Source: Parahaliea mediterranea (GTDB lineage Bacteria; Pseudomonadota; Gammaproteobacteria; Pseudomonadales; Halieaceae). From it: DNA of 64,000 bases. Made by a program: the position numbers and the translations under genes. Shown here in pieces: positions 53,666-63,373 of the stretch (the first letter of the stretch is position 1; every line of letters starts with the position of its first letter). The notes under the pieces are model-generated. The model was given only the letters and a program-made list of their open reading frames with translations, was not told where the DNA came from and made no database searches. The DNA lies in contig NZ_QEWO01000004.1 of the NCBI RefSeq assembly GCF_003402235.1, positions 62,001 through 126,000 on the forward strand, written 5' to 3'.

Positions 53666-56470
53666 TCAGGCGTAACGGCGCTGTTCGCCGGGGCCGTCGA
53701 TGTTCTCAACACAGCGGCCGCAGAGCGTGGGGTGGGCCTCGATGCTGCCCACCTCCGCCCGGCGGTGCCAGCAGCGCTCGCACTTCTCGTCGGTGGCTAC
53801 CGCCACCTGCAGGCACAGGCCGTCGATCTCGGTGGCTGCGGCGTCCGTGGGCGCCTCGGCCAGCGGCGCTATGGCGGCGCCGGAGGTAATCAGCACAAAG
53901 CGCAGCTCCTCGCCCAACTCGCCCAAGGCCGCCAGCAGGTCGTCGTTGCAGTACAGGGTCACGCTGGTGTCCAGCGAGCCGCGCACCTTGCCGGCGGCGC
54001 GCTGCACTTCGATTTCCTTGTTCACCGCGTCGCGCACGGCCATGACCTGCCGCCAGTACTCGCGGCCGAGGCGGGCGCCGGGCGCCAGGCTGGCGAGTTG
54101 GTCGTACCACTCCACCAGGAACACCGACTCGGCGCGCTCGCCGGGCAGGTTTTCCCAGATTTCCTCGGCGGTAAAGCTGAGGATGGGCGCCATCCAGCGC
54201 ACCATCGCCTCGGCGATGTGGAACATGGCGGTCTGGGCCGAGCGGCGGGCCACGGAATCCGCCTGGGTGGTGTACTGGCGGTCCTTGATCACATCCAGGT
54301 AGAAGCCACCGAGATCGCCGGTACAGAAGTTGTGCAGCTTGTGGTAGATCTGGTGGAAGTGATAGGCCTCGTAGTCTTTCAGCAACTCAGCCTGCAGGGC
54401 CGCGGCGCGATCCACCGCCCAGCGGTCCAGCGACAGCATGTCCTCGCCGGGCAGCGCATCCGCGGCAGGCTCAAAACCGTTGAGGTTGGAGAGCAGGAAT
54501 CGGGCCGTGTTGCGGATACGGCGGTAGGCATCGCCGGTGCGCTTGAAAATTTCGTCGGACACCGCGATCTCGCCGCGGAAATCCGCCCCGGCCACCCACA
54601 GGCGCAGGATGTCGGCGCCCTGGTCGTTCATGGCCTTTTTCGCCGGGATGATATTGCCGATGGACTTGGACATCTTGCGCCCCTCCCCATCGACGGTGAA
54701 GCCGTGTGTCAGCACCGCCTTGTAGGGCGCTTCGCCATAGGCGCCAATGCCGGTCAGCAGGGAGGACTGGAACCAGCCGCGGTGCTGGTCGGAGCCCTCC
54801 AGGTAGAGGTCCGCCGGCGACTGCAGGCCCTCGCGCTGGCGCAGCACGCAGGCGTGGGTCACACCGGAGTCGAACCACACATCGAGGGTATCGCTGACCT
54901 TGTCGTAATCCGCGGCCTCAGCGCCGAGAATGTCGGCCGGTTCCAGGTCGAACCAGGCATCAATGCCCTGCTCCTCGATCTTTAGCGCCACTTCTTCCAT
55001 CAGCTCGCGGGTTCGCGGGTGCAGTTCGCCGCTTTGTTTGTGCACGAACAGCGCGATGGGCACACCCCAGGTACGCTGACGGGAGATGCACCAGTCCGGG
55101 CGGCTGGCTAGCATGGCGTCAATGCGCGCCTTGCCCCATTCGGGCAGCCATTGCACTTTTTCCACCGCGTCTTTGGCCGCATCGAGCAGGCCGTTCTGTT
55201 CCATGCTCACGAACCACTGCGGCGTGGCGCGGAAGATGATCGGGGTCTTGTGACGCCAGCAGTGGGGGTAACTGTGCTCGTACTGTTCAAAGTGTAGCAG
55301 AACGCCGCGCTCGCGCAGCAGTTCGACGATGGCGGCATTGGCTTTCATCACGTGCTGGCCGGCGAAGAATTCAGTCTCCGGCAGGTATACGCCGTTGCCG
55401 CCCACCGGGTTGTAGACCTCGATGCCGTATTTTGAACCTACCACAAAGTCATCCTGGCCGTGGGCCGGCGCGGTGTGCACGGCGCCGGTACCGGCCTCGG
55501 TGGTGACGTGTTCGCCCAGCACCACCGGCACCTGGCGGTCCAGGAAGGGATGCTGCAGCAGCTGCCGGTCCAGCGCGGCGCCCTGGCAGCGGCCGAGGAT
55601 CTTCAATTCAGACAGGCCGAAGCGGGTCGCGCAGCTTTCCGCCAGCGCTTGCGCCACCAGCAGGGCGCGGCCCTCGCCCTCAATCAGCACGTAGTCCAGC
55701 CCCGGGTGCAGGCTCACCGCCATGCTGGCGGGCAGGGTCCAGGGGGTGGTGGTCCAGATGGGGATGGCGATCTCGCCACTGTAGTCAGTGCCACAGGCGG
55801 CGTTGATGGCGGCAGGGTCCACCGCCGCGTAGGCGACGTCGATGGCCGGCGAGTGCTTGTCCTTGTACTCGACCTCCGCCTCCGCCAGCGCGGAACCGCA
55901 GTCGGTACACCAGTGCACCGGCTTGAAGCCCTTGTGTAGGTGGCCGTTGTCGATGATGCGACCGAGGGCGCGCACGATGTCCGCCTCGAAGCGGAAGTCC
56001 ATGGTCAGGTAGGGCCTGTCCCAGTCGCCCTGCACGCCCATGCGCACAAAGTCCTCGCGCTGGCCGTCGATCTGGCGCGCCGCGAAATCGCGGCATTTCT
56101 GGCGGAATTCCGCCGGGGTGACCTTCACGCCGGGCTTGCCGACTTTCTTCTCGACGTTCAGTTCGATGGGCAGGCCATGGCAGTCCCAGCCCGGTACATA
56201 GGGCGCGTCAAAGCCGGACAGGGTCTTCGACTTGACGATAATGTCCTTGAGGATCTTGTTCACCGCATGGCCCACGTGCAGGTCGCCATTGGCGTAGGGC
56301 GGGCCGTCGTGCAGGACGAACTTGGGCTTGCCGGCGGAGGCGGCGCGCACCTGGCCGTACAGGTCCATTTGCTGCCACTGCTTCAGGCGCTGGGGCTCCC
56401 GCTGGGCCAGGCTGGCCTTCATCGGGAAGGCCGTCTGCGGCAGGTTCAGGGTGTGCTTGTAATCACTCAT
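53666..56470 (-). CDS. ileS: Isoleucyl-tRNA synthetase
   Basis: A 934-residue class I synthetase. The HIGH motif reads HVGH ([16 protein letters not shown], about residue 65), and KMSKS occurs intact in [11 protein letters not shown]. The C-terminal zinc finger is [10 protein letters not shown]...CGRCVENI. It charges tRNA-Ile, with an editing domain against valine in the CP1 insertion. It is located between ribF and lspA as in other gammaproteobacteria. Confidence 0.97.
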   Translation of the reverse strand: MSDYKHTLNLPQTAFPMKASLAQREPQRLKQWQQMDLYGQVRAASAGKPKFVLHDGPPYANGDLHVGHAVNKILKDIIVKSKTLSGFDAPYVPGWDCHGLPIELNVEKKVGKPGVKVTPAEFRQKCRDFAARQIDGQREDFVRMGVQGDWDRPYLTMDFRFEADIVRALGRIIDNGHLHKGFKPVHWCTDCGSALAEAEVEYKDKHSPAIDVAYAAVDPAAINAACGTDYSGEIAIPIWTTTPWTLPASMAVSLHPGLDYVLIEGEGRALLVAQALAESCATRFGLSELKILGRCQGAALDRQLLQHPFLDRQVPVVLGEHVTTEAGTGAVHTAPAHGQDDFVVGSKYGIEVYNPVGGNGVYLPETEFFAGQHVMKANAAIVELLRERGVLLHFEQYEHSYPHCWRHKTPIIFRATPQWFVSMEQNGLLDAAKDAVEKVQWLPEWGKARIDAMLASRPDWCISRQRTWGVPIALFVHKQSGELHPRTRELMEEVALKIEEQGIDAWFDLEPADILGAEAADYDKVSDTLDVWFDSGVTHACVLRQREGLQSPADLYLEGSDQHRGWFQSSLLTGIGAYGEAPYKAVLTHGFTVDGEGRKMSKSIGNIIPAKKAMNDQGADILRLWVAGADFRGEIAVSDEIFKRTGDAYRRIRNTARFLLSNLNGFEPAADALPGEDMLSLDRWAVDRAAALQAELLKDYEAYHFHQIYHKLHNFCTGDLGGFYLDVIKDRQYTTQADSVARRSAQTAMFHIAEAMVRWMAPILSFTAEEIWENLPGERAESVFLVEWYDQLASLAPGARLGREYWRQVMAVRDAVNKEIEVQRAAGKVRGSLDTSVTLYCNDDLLAALGELGEELRFVLITSGAAIAPLAEAPTDAAATEIDGLCLQVAVATDEKCERCWHRRAEVGSIEAHPTLCGRCVENIDGPGEQRRYA

Positions 56471-56486
56471 GTAACGCGTCTACCAG

Positions 56487-57419
56487 TCAGTTCGCCGCCA
56501 GCCACTGCCGGGCGCGGTCGATGTCGCGGCCGATCTGCTCGCGCAGCTGCTCGACCGAGTCGAATTTGGCCTCATCCCGCAGCTTGTGGCGGAAGGTGAC
56601 CTCGATATGTTTGCCGTACAGGTTGCACTCGCGATCCAGCAGGTGCACCTCCAGATTGGCCTTGATGCTGTCGTTCACCGTGGGCCGGGTGCCGACGTTG
56701 GCCACCGCCGGCGCATTCACCAGCCCGGCGCCGCTCACCGACACCACGTACACCCCGGACAGGGGCGAGCGCAGGCGGTGCAGCTCCATGTTGGCGGTGG
56801 GGAAGCCCAGGGTACGCCCCAGCTGGCGCCCGTACACCACCTTGCCGGAAATACTGTAAGGCCGGCTCAGCAATTGCTCGGCAAGGGCGAAATCCGCCTG
56901 CGCCAGCGCCTTGCGAATGCGTGTGCTGCTGACCCGCTCGCCCTGCCAGGTGAAGGTCGGGGTGGGCTCGGCCTCGTAGCCGTAGCGCTCACCCTCGGCC
57001 TTGATGAAGTCCACATCGCCCTGGCGGTCGGCGCCAAAGCGAAAGTCGTCCCCCAGCACCACGTAGCGCACCCCAAGGCCGTCGACCAACACATCGTCAA
57101 CGAAGGACTGGGCGCTCTTGTGGCGCAGTTCGTCGGTAAAGCGGATACGCAGCAGGCGGTCCACACCCAGCGCCTGGAGCGCCCGGAACTTCTCGCGGAA
57201 GCTCATCAGCCGGGCCGGCGCCTTGAGCGGCGCCAGGTACTCCCGCGGCAGCGGTTCGAACACCATCACCACCGCGGGCAGGCCATAGGCCTGCGCCTTG
57301 TCCAGCAGGTGGCGAATCACCGCCTGGTGGCCCCGGTGCACCCCGTCGAAGGCTCCGATCGTGGCCACACAGCCGCGGTGTCTGGGCCGCAGGTTGTGCA
57401 GGCCTCGTATCAGCTCCAT
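56487..57419 (-). CDS. ribF: Bifunctional riboflavin kinase/FMN adenylyltransferase
   Basis: 310 residues in two domains. The N-terminal adenylyltransferase has IGAFDGVHRGHQAVI (HxGH), the C-terminal flavokinase GKVVYGRQLGRTLGFPTANM. The enzyme makes FMN and FAD from riboflavin. ATG 57419 gives MELIRGLHNL; the more distant TTG is not needed. No strong ribosome site is visible. It is followed closely by ileS (16 bp). Confidence 0.95.
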   Translation of the reverse strand: MELIRGLHNLRPRHRGCVATIGAFDGVHRGHQAVIRHLLDKAQAYGLPAVVMVFEPLPREYLAPLKAPARLMSFREKFRALQALGVDRLLRIRFTDELRHKSAQSFVDDVLVDGLGVRYVVLGDDFRFGADRQGDVDFIKAEGERYGYEAEPTPTFTWQGERVSSTRIRKALAQADFALAEQLLSRPYSISGKVVYGRQLGRTLGFPTANMELHRLRSPLSGVYVVSVSGAGLVNAPAVANVGTRPTVNDSIKANLEVHLLDRECNLYGKHIEVTFRHKLRDEAKFDSVEQLREQIGRDIDRARQWLAAN

Positions 57420-57518
57420 GCAGGGCACCGCCCGAGTCAAATCAAACTGGCGATTATACGGAAAGGGCGCCGCTTATCCTATGGCGGCAACTGGCAATTT
57501 GCCCGGCGCGGGGCCACA

Positions 57519-59123
57519 TCAGCCCCCCCCGCGCGGGGTTCTGAGCTGCTTGAGGCGCGCCCCCAGCGCCACCTGGCACAGCAGGTACACGGCGCCGCCG
57601 GCACCGCACACCAGGGCAATGGACAGCGCCCGCTGCAGGGCGCCCTGCGCGGCGAGGTCCCCTGCCGCCGGCGCCAGCAGCCAGGCCACCGCTGCCATCA
57701 ACGCGGTGGACACCAGCAGCCGCAGCCCAAACCGGCCCCAGCCGGGCTGGAAGCGATACACCCCGTCCGCCAGCAGGCGGCGCAGCAGCAGGCCGGCGTT
57801 GAGCCAGGCGGAGGCGCTGGTCGCCAGCGCCAGGCCGACATGGCCAAGGCCGAACCAGAACAGCAGCGGCAGCACGAACAGCACGTTGAAGACCATGTTG
57901 GCCGCCATGGCGATAACGCCGATGCGCACCGGGGTGCGGGTGTCCTGGCGGGCGTAGAACCCGGGCGCCAGTACCTTGATCAGCATGAAGGCAATCAGGC
58001 CCAGGCTATAGGCCTGCAGGCTGTAGCTGGCCATGCGCACATCGCGACTGCCCAGCTCGCCGTACTGGAACAGGGTCACCAGGATCGGCTGAGCCAGCAC
58101 CAGCAGCGCCACCGCCGCAGGCACCGCCACCAGCAGAATCATGCGCACCGCCCAGTCCAGGGTGAGGGTGAAGTCCTCGCCCCGCTCCGCCGCCCGGTGG
58201 GAAGACAGGCTGGGCAAAATCACCGTGGCAATGGCCACGCCGAACACCCCCAGGGGCAGCTCGGTGAGCCGGTCGGAATAGTACAGCCAGGATACGCTGC
58301 CGGTGGGCAGGAAGGAGGCCAGCACGGTATCCAGCAGCAGGTTGATCTGGCTCACCGACACCCCGAACAGGGCCGGCACCATCAGCTTGAGAATGCGCCG
58401 CACTCCCTCGTGACGGGTGTCCCACAGCGGCCGCGGCACCAGGTCCAGCCGATACAGCGAGGGCAACTGGAACAGCAGCTGCACCACCCCCGCCAGCGCT
58501 ACCCCCCAGGCCAGGGCGTAAACCGGCTCGGCAAACCAGGGCGCCGCCACCAGGGCCGCGCCGATCAGCGACAGGTTGAGGAAGACCGGCGTAAAGGCCG
58601 GCACCGCAAAGCGCCCGTAGCTGTTGAGAATGCCGCCGCAAAAACCGGTCATGGAGATCAGCAGCAGGTAGGGGAAGGTAATGCGGATCATGTGGCTGAC
58701 CGCGTCGAACTTGCGCGGGTCGTCGAGAAAACCCGGCGCGAACAGCGCCGCCACCAGCGGCGCGCCCAGCATGGCAAGGCCGGTCACCAGCACCAGGCTG
58801 CCCCCCAGCACCCCCGCCACCCGGTTGATGAGGGCCTGCACCGCAGCGTGGCTGCCCTGCTCCCGGTAATCCGCCAGCACCGGCACAAAGGCCTGGGCGA
58901 AGGCGCCCTCGGCAAACAGGCGGCGCAGGAAGTTGGGGATTTTGAAGGCCACAAAGAAGGCATCCGCCAGGGCGTTGGCCCCCACCGTGGCGGCAATCAC
59001 GATATCGCGCACCAGCCCCAACACCCGCGACAGCATGGTCATGCTGCCCACCAGGGCGCTTGAGCGCAGCAATCCGGGGCGCGCGGCGGGCGTGCTGGCG
59101 CCGGGCTCGGGGGTGTCGGCCAT
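57519..59123 (-). CDS. murJ: Lipid II flippase MurJ
   Basis: 534 residues with about 14 transmembrane helices (MOP superfamily). The start RSSALVGSMTMLSRVLGLVRD and segment AFFVAFKIPNFLRRLFAEGA are hallmarks. It moves undecaprenyl-linked peptidoglycan precursor across the inner membrane. The ATG is nine bases after the nudF stop, so it belongs to the same transcript; 99 nt separate it from ribF downstream. The rpsT gene, often near murJ, is not present here. Confidence 0.95.
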   Translation of the reverse strand: MADTPEPGASTPAARPGLLRSSALVGSMTMLSRVLGLVRDIVIAATVGANALADAFFVAFKIPNFLRRLFAEGAFAQAFVPVLADYREQGSHAAVQALINRVAGVLGGSLVLVTGLAMLGAPLVAALFAPGFLDDPRKFDAVSHMIRITFPYLLLISMTGFCGGILNSYGRFAVPAFTPVFLNLSLIGAALVAAPWFAEPVYALAWGVALAGVVQLLFQLPSLYRLDLVPRPLWDTRHEGVRRILKLMVPALFGVSVSQINLLLDTVLASFLPTGSVSWLYYSDRLTELPLGVFGVAIATVILPSLSSHRAAERGEDFTLTLDWAVRMILLVAVPAAVALLVLAQPILVTLFQYGELGSRDVRMASYSLQAYSLGLIAFMLIKVLAPGFYARQDTRTPVRIGVIAMAANMVFNVLFVLPLLFWFGLGHVGLALATSASAWLNAGLLLRRLLADGVYRFQPGWGRFGLRLLVSTALMAAVAWLLAPAAGDLAAQGALQRALSIALVCGAGGAVYLLCQVALGARLKQLRTPRGGG

Positions 59124-59132
59124 GGGCGGCGC

Positions 59133-59750
59133 CTAGCTCCAGCGCTCGCGCAGGGACTCCCCCTGCAGGGCCAGCCATTGCAGGGCAATCAGGGTGTGGC
59201 CGTTGGGAATGCGATCCTCGCGCAGCAGTTGCAGGGCCTCGCGCCGGGGGATGGCATGCACCAGAATGTCCTCGCCCTCGCTGTCCAGCCCATGCACCCC
59301 GCCCACACCGGCGCGGCTGACCCGGCCACAGAACAGGCGCACCTGTTCGGAACAGGCGCCGGCACTGGGAAAGAAGCGGGCAATCGGCAGCAGTTCGGTC
59401 AGCTCGCAGTCGGCCTCTTCCAGCGCTTCGCGGTACACCACCTCGGTGTCGCGCTCGCCGGGCTCCACCACGCCGGCCACCAGCTCCAGCATCCACGGCG
59501 AGTCGCCGCCGCGCAGGGCGCCGGGGCGAAACTGCTCGATCAGAATCAGGCTGTCGTCCACCGGGTCGTAGGGCAGCACGCCCACCGCGTCGCCACGGTC
59601 GAAGATCTCCCGGGTCAGGGGCGCACTCCAGCCACCGTCAAAGCAGCGGTGCTGCAGGGTGAGGCGGCGCACGGAAAAATGCCCGTCGAAGGCCTGGGCC
59701 TGCTCCAGCACCCGCACCGCATCGGCGCCAAAGCGCAGCGAGAACCCCAT
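59133..59750 (-). CDS. nudF: ADP-ribose pyrophosphatase, Nudix hydrolase
   Basis: A 205-residue Nudix enzyme of the ADP-ribose/GDP-mannose pyrophosphatase group. The Nudix box GVVEPGERDTEVVYREALEE is normal except that the usual glycine after EEx is Asp (EEADC). The downstream FFPSAGACSEQVRLF motif is characteristic of NudF. It hydrolyses ADP-ribose to AMP and ribose 5-phosphate. Its ATG shares one base with the pyrB TGA, so translation is coupled. The proposed specificity is moderate. Confidence 0.85.
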   Translation of the reverse strand: MGFSLRFGADAVRVLEQAQAFDGHFSVRRLTLQHRCFDGGWSAPLTREIFDRGDAVGVLPYDPVDDSLILIEQFRPGALRGGDSPWMLELVAGVVEPGERDTEVVYREALEEADCELTELLPIARFFPSAGACSEQVRLFCGRVSRAGVGGVHGLDSEGEDILVHAIPRREALQLLREDRIPNGHTLIALQWLALQGESLRERWS

Positions 59751-60763
59751 CAGAAACGCCCCGCGGTGTACCAGTTGACATCGCGGGCGTGGGCGTCCAC
59801 CTGTTCGGCCACCTCCAGCACCAGGGCGAACAGTGCCATGCGCACCAGCACGCCGTTATCGGTCTGGCGGAAAATGGCGAGGTTGGGGTTGTCGTTCAGG
59901 TCGTCGTCCAACTCGCGGGCGGTTTCGCGGGAATCCCGCGGCAACGGGTGCATGATCACCGTATTGGGCTCACAGTGCTGGGTGTAGATGCTCTGGTTGA
60001 GCCGGAAGCGCCCGCGGTACAGGTCCGCCTCCTGCTGGGAGCTGAAGCGCTCCTCCTGGATGCGGGTGGAATAGACAATATCGACATGGGCGATGCTGGC
60101 CTCCAGGGCGTCGGACTCCAGCACCTCGTGGCCGGCGCCGCGCAGGTCCTCCACGATCTCACCAGGCATGCGCAGCTCCGCCGGCGACACCAACACCACC
60201 TGCACGCGCTGGAACAGGCACAGCAGTTTGCACAGGGAGTGCACGGTGCGGCCAAAGCGCAGGTCCCCCACCATGGCGATGCGCAGGCCGTCGATGCCGC
60301 GCCCGCGGCCGGCGAGTTCCTTCTTGATGGTGTAGAGATCCAGCAGGGCCTGGCTGGGGTGCTCATTGGCCCCGTCGCCGCCGTTGATCACCGGCACCCG
60401 GCTGGCGGCGGCGAACTCCGCCACCGAGCCCGCCGCCGGGTGGCGCATGGCGATCACGTCCGAATAACCGCTGAGTACCCGCGCGGTATCGTAGAGGGAC
60501 TCGCCCTTGGCGATGGCGGAGTTCTCGATGCCGGTGGTTTCGCGCACCTCGCCGCCCAGCAGGTTAAAGGCGCTGCCAAAGCTGACCCGGGTACGGGTGC
60601 TGGGCTCGAAAAACATGGAGCCAAGAATGGCGCCGTCCAGCACCTTGGTGACCCGGCGCCGTTGGGCGTAGGGCTCCATGCGGTCGGCAACGCTGAAAAT
60701 GCGCTCGACATCGGCGCGTTCGAACTGGGTGACAGAGAGAATGTGACTGCCGGCGAATTGCAC
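59750..60763 (-). CDS. pyrB: Aspartate carbamoyltransferase, catalytic subunit
   Basis: A 337-residue enzyme for the committed step of pyrimidine synthesis. The carbamoyl-phosphate loop FFEPSTRTRVSFGSAFNLLG, the KGESLYDT loop, HPSQALLDLYTI and MHPLPRDSRE are all present. It is about 25 residues longer than E. coli PyrB, and no regulatory pyrI follows, which fits the stand-alone type. Start is GTG 60763 with GGAG upstream. It heads the transcript that continues through nudF and murJ. Confidence 0.94.
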   Translation of the reverse strand: MQFAGSHILSVTQFERADVERIFSVADRMEPYAQRRRVTKVLDGAILGSMFFEPSTRTRVSFGSAFNLLGGEVRETTGIENSAIAKGESLYDTARVLSGYSDVIAMRHPAAGSVAEFAAASRVPVINGGDGANEHPSQALLDLYTIKKELAGRGRGIDGLRIAMVGDLRFGRTVHSLCKLLCLFQRVQVVLVSPAELRMPGEIVEDLRGAGHEVLESDALEASIAHVDIVYSTRIQEERFSSQQEADLYRGRFRLNQSIYTQHCEPNTVIMHPLPRDSRETARELDDDLNDNPNLAIFRQTDNGVLVRMALFALVLEVAEQVDAHARDVNWYTAGRF

Positions 60764-60895
60764 GCTGAACTCCGGGGGCTGGCAAACTTGGGGGCATTAT
60801 AGGGCCTGCCGGGGGCGGATGCCCATGCGCGTGGCTTGTCGTATGATGCCCGGGTGACAAAATAACAACCGATCACCTGTTGCAAGGGAACCCCC
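60764..60895. promoter_or_regulatory. Divergent promoter region of pyrB and the small membrane protein
   Basis: 132 bp between two divergent genes. No clear -35/-10 pair and no attenuator hairpin with a T tract were seen, though pyrimidine genes are often controlled here. Confidence 0.3.
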
Positions 60896-61297
60896 ATGGA
60901 TCAACGACTGTTCTTTGTGCTTGGCGACCTTGGCGCCAACATTGCCGGCGGCGCGCTCATCGGCTGGCTGATCTGCCTGCTCACCCCCACGGGGTGGAAC
61001 ATGCTGCTGGTGATGGTGCTGGCCATGCTGCTGGGCATGCTCTTCGCCATTCCCCTGTCCCTGCTGTTTGGCTCGTTCTTTGGCGCCATGGAAGTGATGG
61101 TGCCGCTGATGCTGACCGGCATGGTGGCGGGCATGGTCGTTGGCATGCACGCCGCAATGACGCCCGTCGCCGCCTCCCTCGCCCTGCTGGAAGGCGCCGT
61201 GTGCGGCCTGGCCTGCATTGTGATGGTGTGGGTAATGAACAACCAGATCCGGGGCTCGCGCGCCCTGCCAATGCCGGGGAGCCTCAAACATGACTGA
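60896..61297 (+). CDS. Small methionine-rich membrane protein of unknown function
   Basis: A 133-residue protein with three or four predicted helices (ANIAGGALIGWLICLL, MLLVMVLAMLLGMLFAIPLS, VPLMLTGMVAGMVVGMHA, VCGLACIVMVWVM). Methionine is unusually common in the helices. A good AAGGGA precedes the ATG. I do not recognise the family. Its stop overlaps the start of the methyltransferase by 8 bp, so the two are translated together. Confidence 0.75.
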   Translation: MDQRLFFVLGDLGANIAGGALIGWLICLLTPTGWNMLLVMVLAMLLGMLFAIPLSLLFGSFFGAMEVMVPLMLTGMVAGMVVGMHAAMTPVAASLALLEGAVCGLACIVMVWVMNNQIRGSRALPMPGSLKHD

Positions 61298-61913
61298 CAC
61301 CGCAACCCAGGCCAAGTGGGATAAATTGGCGCCCAATTTCGACCTGATGGCCGGCAAGGGCACCGAGGCCCGCTGGCTGCCGGTGAAGCAGCGCCTTTAC
61401 CAGCGCATGGGCGAAGGGCAAATTCTGTTCATGGCCCTGGGCACCGGGCTGGATATCGCCGCCTTCCCGCCGGGGCGGCAGATTACCGCCATCGACATCA
61501 GCCCTGCCATGCTGCAGGTGGCCGAGCCAAGAGTGGCGGGCTACCCCGGCAACCTGCAGGCGCGGGTGATGGACGTGCACGAATTGGACTTCCCCGACAA
61601 CCACTTCGACCAGGTGTTCACTGCCTGCTCATTCTGCTCGGTGCCGCGGCCGGTGGACGGGCTGCGCTCACTGTACCGGGTGCTAAAGCCCGGCGGCGAG
61701 CTGTGCATGTTCGAGCACACCGGCAGCCGCTACTTTCCCTTCAGTGCCATGATGCACCTGATGACCCTGCTGACCGAGAAAGTCGGCCCAGCCATGAACC
61801 GGCGCACGGTGGGCAATGTGCAGGCGGCGGGCTTTGAGCTGGAAGCCCTGGATCACGTGTTTCTGGATGTGGTGAAGACCATCGTGGCAAGAAAGCCGGC
61901 GGCCCCGGCCTGA
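61290..61913 (+). CDS. Class I SAM-dependent methyltransferase
   Basis: A 207-residue enzyme. The SAM-binding region is ALGTGLDIAAFPPGRQITAIDIS (motif I, GTGLD), with DVHELDFPDNHFDQVFTACS as motif II/III and YRVLKPGGELCMFEHT as motif IV. The layout resembles UbiE-like and phospholipid or arsenite methyltransferases; the substrate is unknown. It is coupled with the small membrane protein and its stop is one base from the convergent sbcB. Confidence 0.85.
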   Translation: MTDTATQAKWDKLAPNFDLMAGKGTEARWLPVKQRLYQRMGEGQILFMALGTGLDIAAFPPGRQITAIDISPAMLQVAEPRVAGYPGNLQARVMDVHELDFPDNHFDQVFTACSFCSVPRPVDGLRSLYRVLKPGGELCMFEHTGSRYFPFSAMMHLMTLLTEKVGPAMNRRTVGNVQAAGFELEALDHVFLDVVKTIVARKPAAPA

Positions 61914-61914
61914 T

Positions 61915-63363
61915 TCAGGCCAGCAGCATATCGCCGTAGTCCAGCAACTGGTGCAGCACCTGCGCTTTTGCGGCAGGTAGCTCACCGCTGGCCAGCAGGG
62001 CTTCAATCTCGGCGTGGTACTGCTCCAGGGTCAGGCCGCCCCCCGCCTCCGCCTCGGTCAGGCGCTGGTAGCGGAACTCCTCCCACTGGCCGAATTCCTC
62101 CTCGCCGAGGGAGTCCGGGTAGTTGCGGGCCCGGTAGCGGAACAGCATCTCCGGCAGGCGCGGGTCTTCAAAGGGAAAGCTCTGGCCGGCCAGCTGCTCC
62201 GGCGAGGCCTCGCGCACGCGGGCCATGGTGCGCTTGTCGGCATCGGGGAAGAAGCCACCGCTGTAGAGCATGCGATCCGGGTCAGTGATCGGCGGCCGCT
62301 CGCGCTCGGCGTAGATCGCCTGGATCTTGTCGGCAAAGGCCCGCGGGTTGGCATCGCGCTGCCCGCGCAGGACAGTCAGGTTGGCGCGGCAGAGGGCGCC
62401 GTCCAGACCGATGCGCGCGGCCACCGCCGGGCTCGCCATTTTGGCGGTTACCAGCAGCGGGCAGCGGTTCAGGTGCACGCTCTTCAGGCCGGGCCGCACA
62501 GCCCCTTCCGGCAGCTCCTCACTGCGGGTGTAAAGCAACTGCGCCAGCGCCTCCGGCGTCAAATCCGCCAGCGGCGCCGGGTCTGCGCTTAGGTCGTAAC
62601 AGATAATCTCATTGCGATTTTTCGGGTGCTCCGCCAGGGGCACAATCAGTGCCGTGTTGTAGCGCTCGGCCCCAAACATGCCGGACACATGCAGCACCGG
62701 CTTCATGTTGGCGACATCCAGCAGGCTGGCCACCTTGCGCTTGTCGCGGTGCGCCAGCACGTAGTCGTACAGCCGCGGCTGCCTGTCCCGCACCAACCGG
62801 GCCATGGCAATGGTGGCGTGCACGTCGGACAGGGCATCGTGGGCCGCCTCGTGGGCGATGCCGTTGGCGGCGGTCAGCTCCTCCAGGCGGAAGCTGGCAA
62901 AGCCATCCTCCCTGAGCGGCCACTCGATGCCCTCGGGGCGCAGGGCGTAGGCCGCCCGCAGCATGTCGATGATGTCCCAGCGGGAGTTGCCGTTCTGCCA
63001 CTCCCGCGCGTAGGGGTCGAAAAAATTGCGGTAGAGGGTATAGCGGGTAACTTCGTCGTCAAAACGCAGGGAGTTGTAACCGGCGCCGCAGGTGCCGGGC
63101 TGGGCCAGCTCGGCGTGGATGCGGGCAATGAACTCGCATTCCGGCACGCCCTTCTCCATCGCTTCCTGCGGGGTAATGCCGGTCACCAGGCAGGCCTGGG
63201 GGTGGGGCAGGAAATCGTTGGCGGGCCGGGCGTAGATCACCAGCGGCTCGCCAATGGGGTTCAGGTCGGCATCGGTGCGCAGGCCGGCAAACTGCACCGG
63301 CCGATCCCGCGAGGGGTCCGCGCCAAAGGTCTCGTAATCGTGCCAGTAAAAGGTGTCAGGCAA
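61915..63363 (-). CDS. sbcB: Exodeoxyribonuclease I
   Basis: 482 residues (E. coli 475), a 3'-5' single-strand DNA exonuclease for recombination and repair. The DEDDh nuclease core is visible: FYWHDYETFGADPSRDRP with Asp/Glu, and HDALSDVHATIAMARLV near the end of the domain; the SH3-like and helical parts follow. The start is TTG 63363, unusual, but GAGGT lies seven bases upstream and overlaps the fumarase stop region, and no better start exists before PDTFYWHDYETF. Confidence 0.93.
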   Translation of the reverse strand: MPDTFYWHDYETFGADPSRDRPVQFAGLRTDADLNPIGEPLVIYARPANDFLPHPQACLVTGITPQEAMEKGVPECEFIARIHAELAQPGTCGAGYNSLRFDDEVTRYTLYRNFFDPYAREWQNGNSRWDIIDMLRAAYALRPEGIEWPLREDGFASFRLEELTAANGIAHEAAHDALSDVHATIAMARLVRDRQPRLYDYVLAHRDKRKVASLLDVANMKPVLHVSGMFGAERYNTALIVPLAEHPKNRNEIICYDLSADPAPLADLTPEALAQLLYTRSEELPEGAVRPGLKSVHLNRCPLLVTAKMASPAVAARIGLDGALCRANLTVLRGQRDANPRAFADKIQAIYAERERPPITDPDRMLYSGGFFPDADKRTMARVREASPEQLAGQSFPFEDPRLPEMLFRYRARNYPDSLGEEEFGQWEEFRYQRLTEAEAGGGLTLEQYHAEIEALLASGELPAAKAQVLHQLLDYGDMLLA

Positions 63364-63373
63364 GGTGCAGACC

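Noticed and set aside
56586-59063. Long open frame opposite ribF and murJ
   Set aside because: Spans two real genes on the opposite strand and has a His/Gln/Arg-rich product with no family.
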